From Aestuariibaculum lutulentum (lineage in GTDB: Bacteria > Bacteroidota > Bacteroidia > Flavobacteriales > Flavobacteriaceae): DNA of 64,000 bases. Made by a program: the position numbers and the translations under genes. Shown here piece by piece: positions 63,086 to 64,000 of the stretch (the stretch's first letter is position 1; each line of letters begins with the position of its first letter). The stretch covers positions 3,256,501-3,320,500 of the forward strand of contig NZ_CP136709.1 in NCBI RefSeq assembly GCF_032926325.1, in the 5' to 3' direction. The notes under the pieces were generated by a model, which was not told where the DNA came from, did not search any database, and worked only from the letters and a program-made list of their open reading frames with translations.

Positions 63086-63502
63086 ATGGATACTAGACAG
63101 ATTAACTTGACAAAAATTCGTCCTGAATTTAAAACCACTACAATTAACGACAATATGAGTAGTGACGAACGTTTTCAGAATTTAGTATTGCGCCCTATTG
63201 TGAAATTTCAGAACAATTTACTAAACGAAGTTTTCCTGAATTATGTTGGCAAACATAAAAATGTGTTTTACAGCTTGTCGATTGAAAAGCGTATTGATTA
63301 CATTGAAAATGCCATTATTAAGGATATGAAATTTAGGAACTCCTTAAAAGGAATGATTATTGGTTTGTTTACGGTTGAAGAATATGTAATCTATATTCAA
63401 AATTCGTCTGCATTAAATAAACGCATGATGAATTTGGTAAGACAACGCCTAATTGACAATGTTCAACTTTTTGAAAAACCAGAAATTCTAAAAGCTATTT
63501 AA
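63086..63502 (+). CDS. Conserved hypothetical cytoplasmic protein
   Basis: 138 residues, helical and charged, with no signal, helix pair or known motif. MDTRQINLTKIRPEFKTT, FYSLSIEKRIDYIENAI and LKGMIIGLFTVEEYVIY look like conserved segments rather than random coding. Not recognised. Its stop codon TAA overlaps, on the opposite strand, the stop of the DUF2461 gene within TTAA. Confidence 0.7.
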   Translation: MDTRQINLTKIRPEFKTTTINDNMSSDERFQNLVLRPIVKFQNNLLNEVFLNYVGKHKNVFYSLSIEKRIDYIENAIIKDMKFRNSLKGMIIGLFTVEEYVIYIQNSSALNKRMMNLVRQRLIDNVQLFEKPEILKAI

Positions 63503-64000
63503 AGCAAACTTTCCCCGTTTAAATTAGTAGTAAGCACATCGCTCATATAATTAAAATATGGGCGAATAGCTTTAAATGCCAAGCCAATATCATCTATAAA
63601 ACCTTCGTCTAAAACTTGTGCGTCAGCATATTTTCTAATAAATATATATTGTTTTTTCTTTATTAAATCGATGTTTTCATGATCTTTGCTGAAACCTTTA
63701 GGTGCAGTTTTGACTTCATCTCCAACAAGCGCTCCCCAAATATTTTTAAAATTTTCGTCTTTTAAAATAGCTCTCATCTCACTGGCATCCATTTCAAACT
63801 CCTTGCGAATACGCAGTAAATCTGCTGGGTTTGGCTCCCAAAATCCTGTAGCTATAAAACTTTCGTTGTTAGGCTGAATATGAATATAATACCCACCTCT
63901 CAACTGTGGTTTCACTCTATGAAATGTACCTCCAAAATGTGTTTTATATGGCAATTTGTTTTTAGAAAAACGCACATCGCGATAGATACGGAAGATTTTT
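63499..64000 (-). CDS. DUF2461 protein, C-terminal part (start outside window)
   Basis: The frame stays open to the right edge; just inside it reads KIFRIYRDVRFSKNKLPYK, the usual DUF2461 core, so the start lies beyond 64000 and a GTG at 63975 is internal. Downstream come GTFHRVKPQLRGGYYIHI, TGFWEPNPADLLRIRKEFE and GFSKDHENIDLIKKKQYIFI. The family (TIGR02453) has no known function. It ends 4 nt inside the convergent neighbour's stop. Confidence 0.85.
   Translation of the reverse strand, partial: KIFRIYRDVRFSKNKLPYKTHFGGTFHRVKPQLRGGYYIHIQPNNESFIATGFWEPNPADLLRIRKEFEMDASEMRAILKDENFKNIWGALVGDEVKTAPKGFSKDHENIDLIKKKQYIFIRKYADAQVLDEGFIDDIGLAFKAIRPYFNYMSDVLTTNLNGESLL

Overview
The window is a chromosomal piece of a low-GC Bacteroidetes bacterium, most likely a marine member of the Flavobacteriaceae. 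The support is secreted proteins ending in type IX secretion (T9SS) type A sorting domains, many Cys lipoproteins, promoter -7 boxes of the form TAnnTTTG without purine-rich ribosome binding sites, SusC-type regulatory N-termini, a one-chain E1 alpha/beta 2-oxoacid dehydrogenase, and a sulfatase paired with a beta-propeller glycosidase of the algal-polysaccharide type. I found no rRNA, tRNA, CRISPR array, transposase or phage gene.

Layout. 0-9.5 kb holds three co-oriented T9SS cargo proteins; the last is a 2274-residue MopE-type Cys/Asp repeat protein carrying a young 1.95-kb internal duplication. 9.6-14.9 kb (minus strand) has a type III polyketide synthase-like enzyme and a tight five-gene operon (2OG-Fe oxygenase, SUI1/YciH, DUF1835, nucleoside phosphorylase, THI5-like binding protein). 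15-32 kb is core and housekeeping content: E1 fusion, small heat-shock protein, 3D-domain protein, lone ExbD, aldo/keto reductase, helicase, cold-shock protein, three DMT exporters, GT9, a Crp/Fnr regulator followed by a 37-residue membrane peptide, DUF4251 lipoprotein, a dioxygenase-like protein, and an Lgt-like membrane domain fused to a predicted outer-membrane barrel.

32.9-34.7 kb is an accessory island and the most notable part of the window. Two 127-nt imperfect dyads each follow a short same-strand gene. The nucleotides at the start of each gene unit are exactly complementary (10 of 10 in the excised circle) to the left end of the dyad that closes the same unit. That is the geometry of integron gene cassettes, with attC-like sites unlike the usual consensus and no integrase in view.

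35-50 kb holds HemG, a SIMPL protein, a vWA protein with a SusC-like N-terminus, a PhnB-like VOC protein, HdeD, three GNAT acetyltransferases, a NAPE-PLD-like metallo-hydrolase, the sulfatase/beta-propeller lipoprotein pair, a DoxX remnant and an APC permease. 50-64 kb holds a DUF748 protein, fasciclin and OmpA lipoproteins, a VTT-like membrane protein, an MscS channel, the leucine operon leuC-leuD-leuA-leuB (minus strand), a thioesterase/DUF72 pair and a DUF2461 gene cut by the right edge. Function calls rest on reading motifs; no database search was run.
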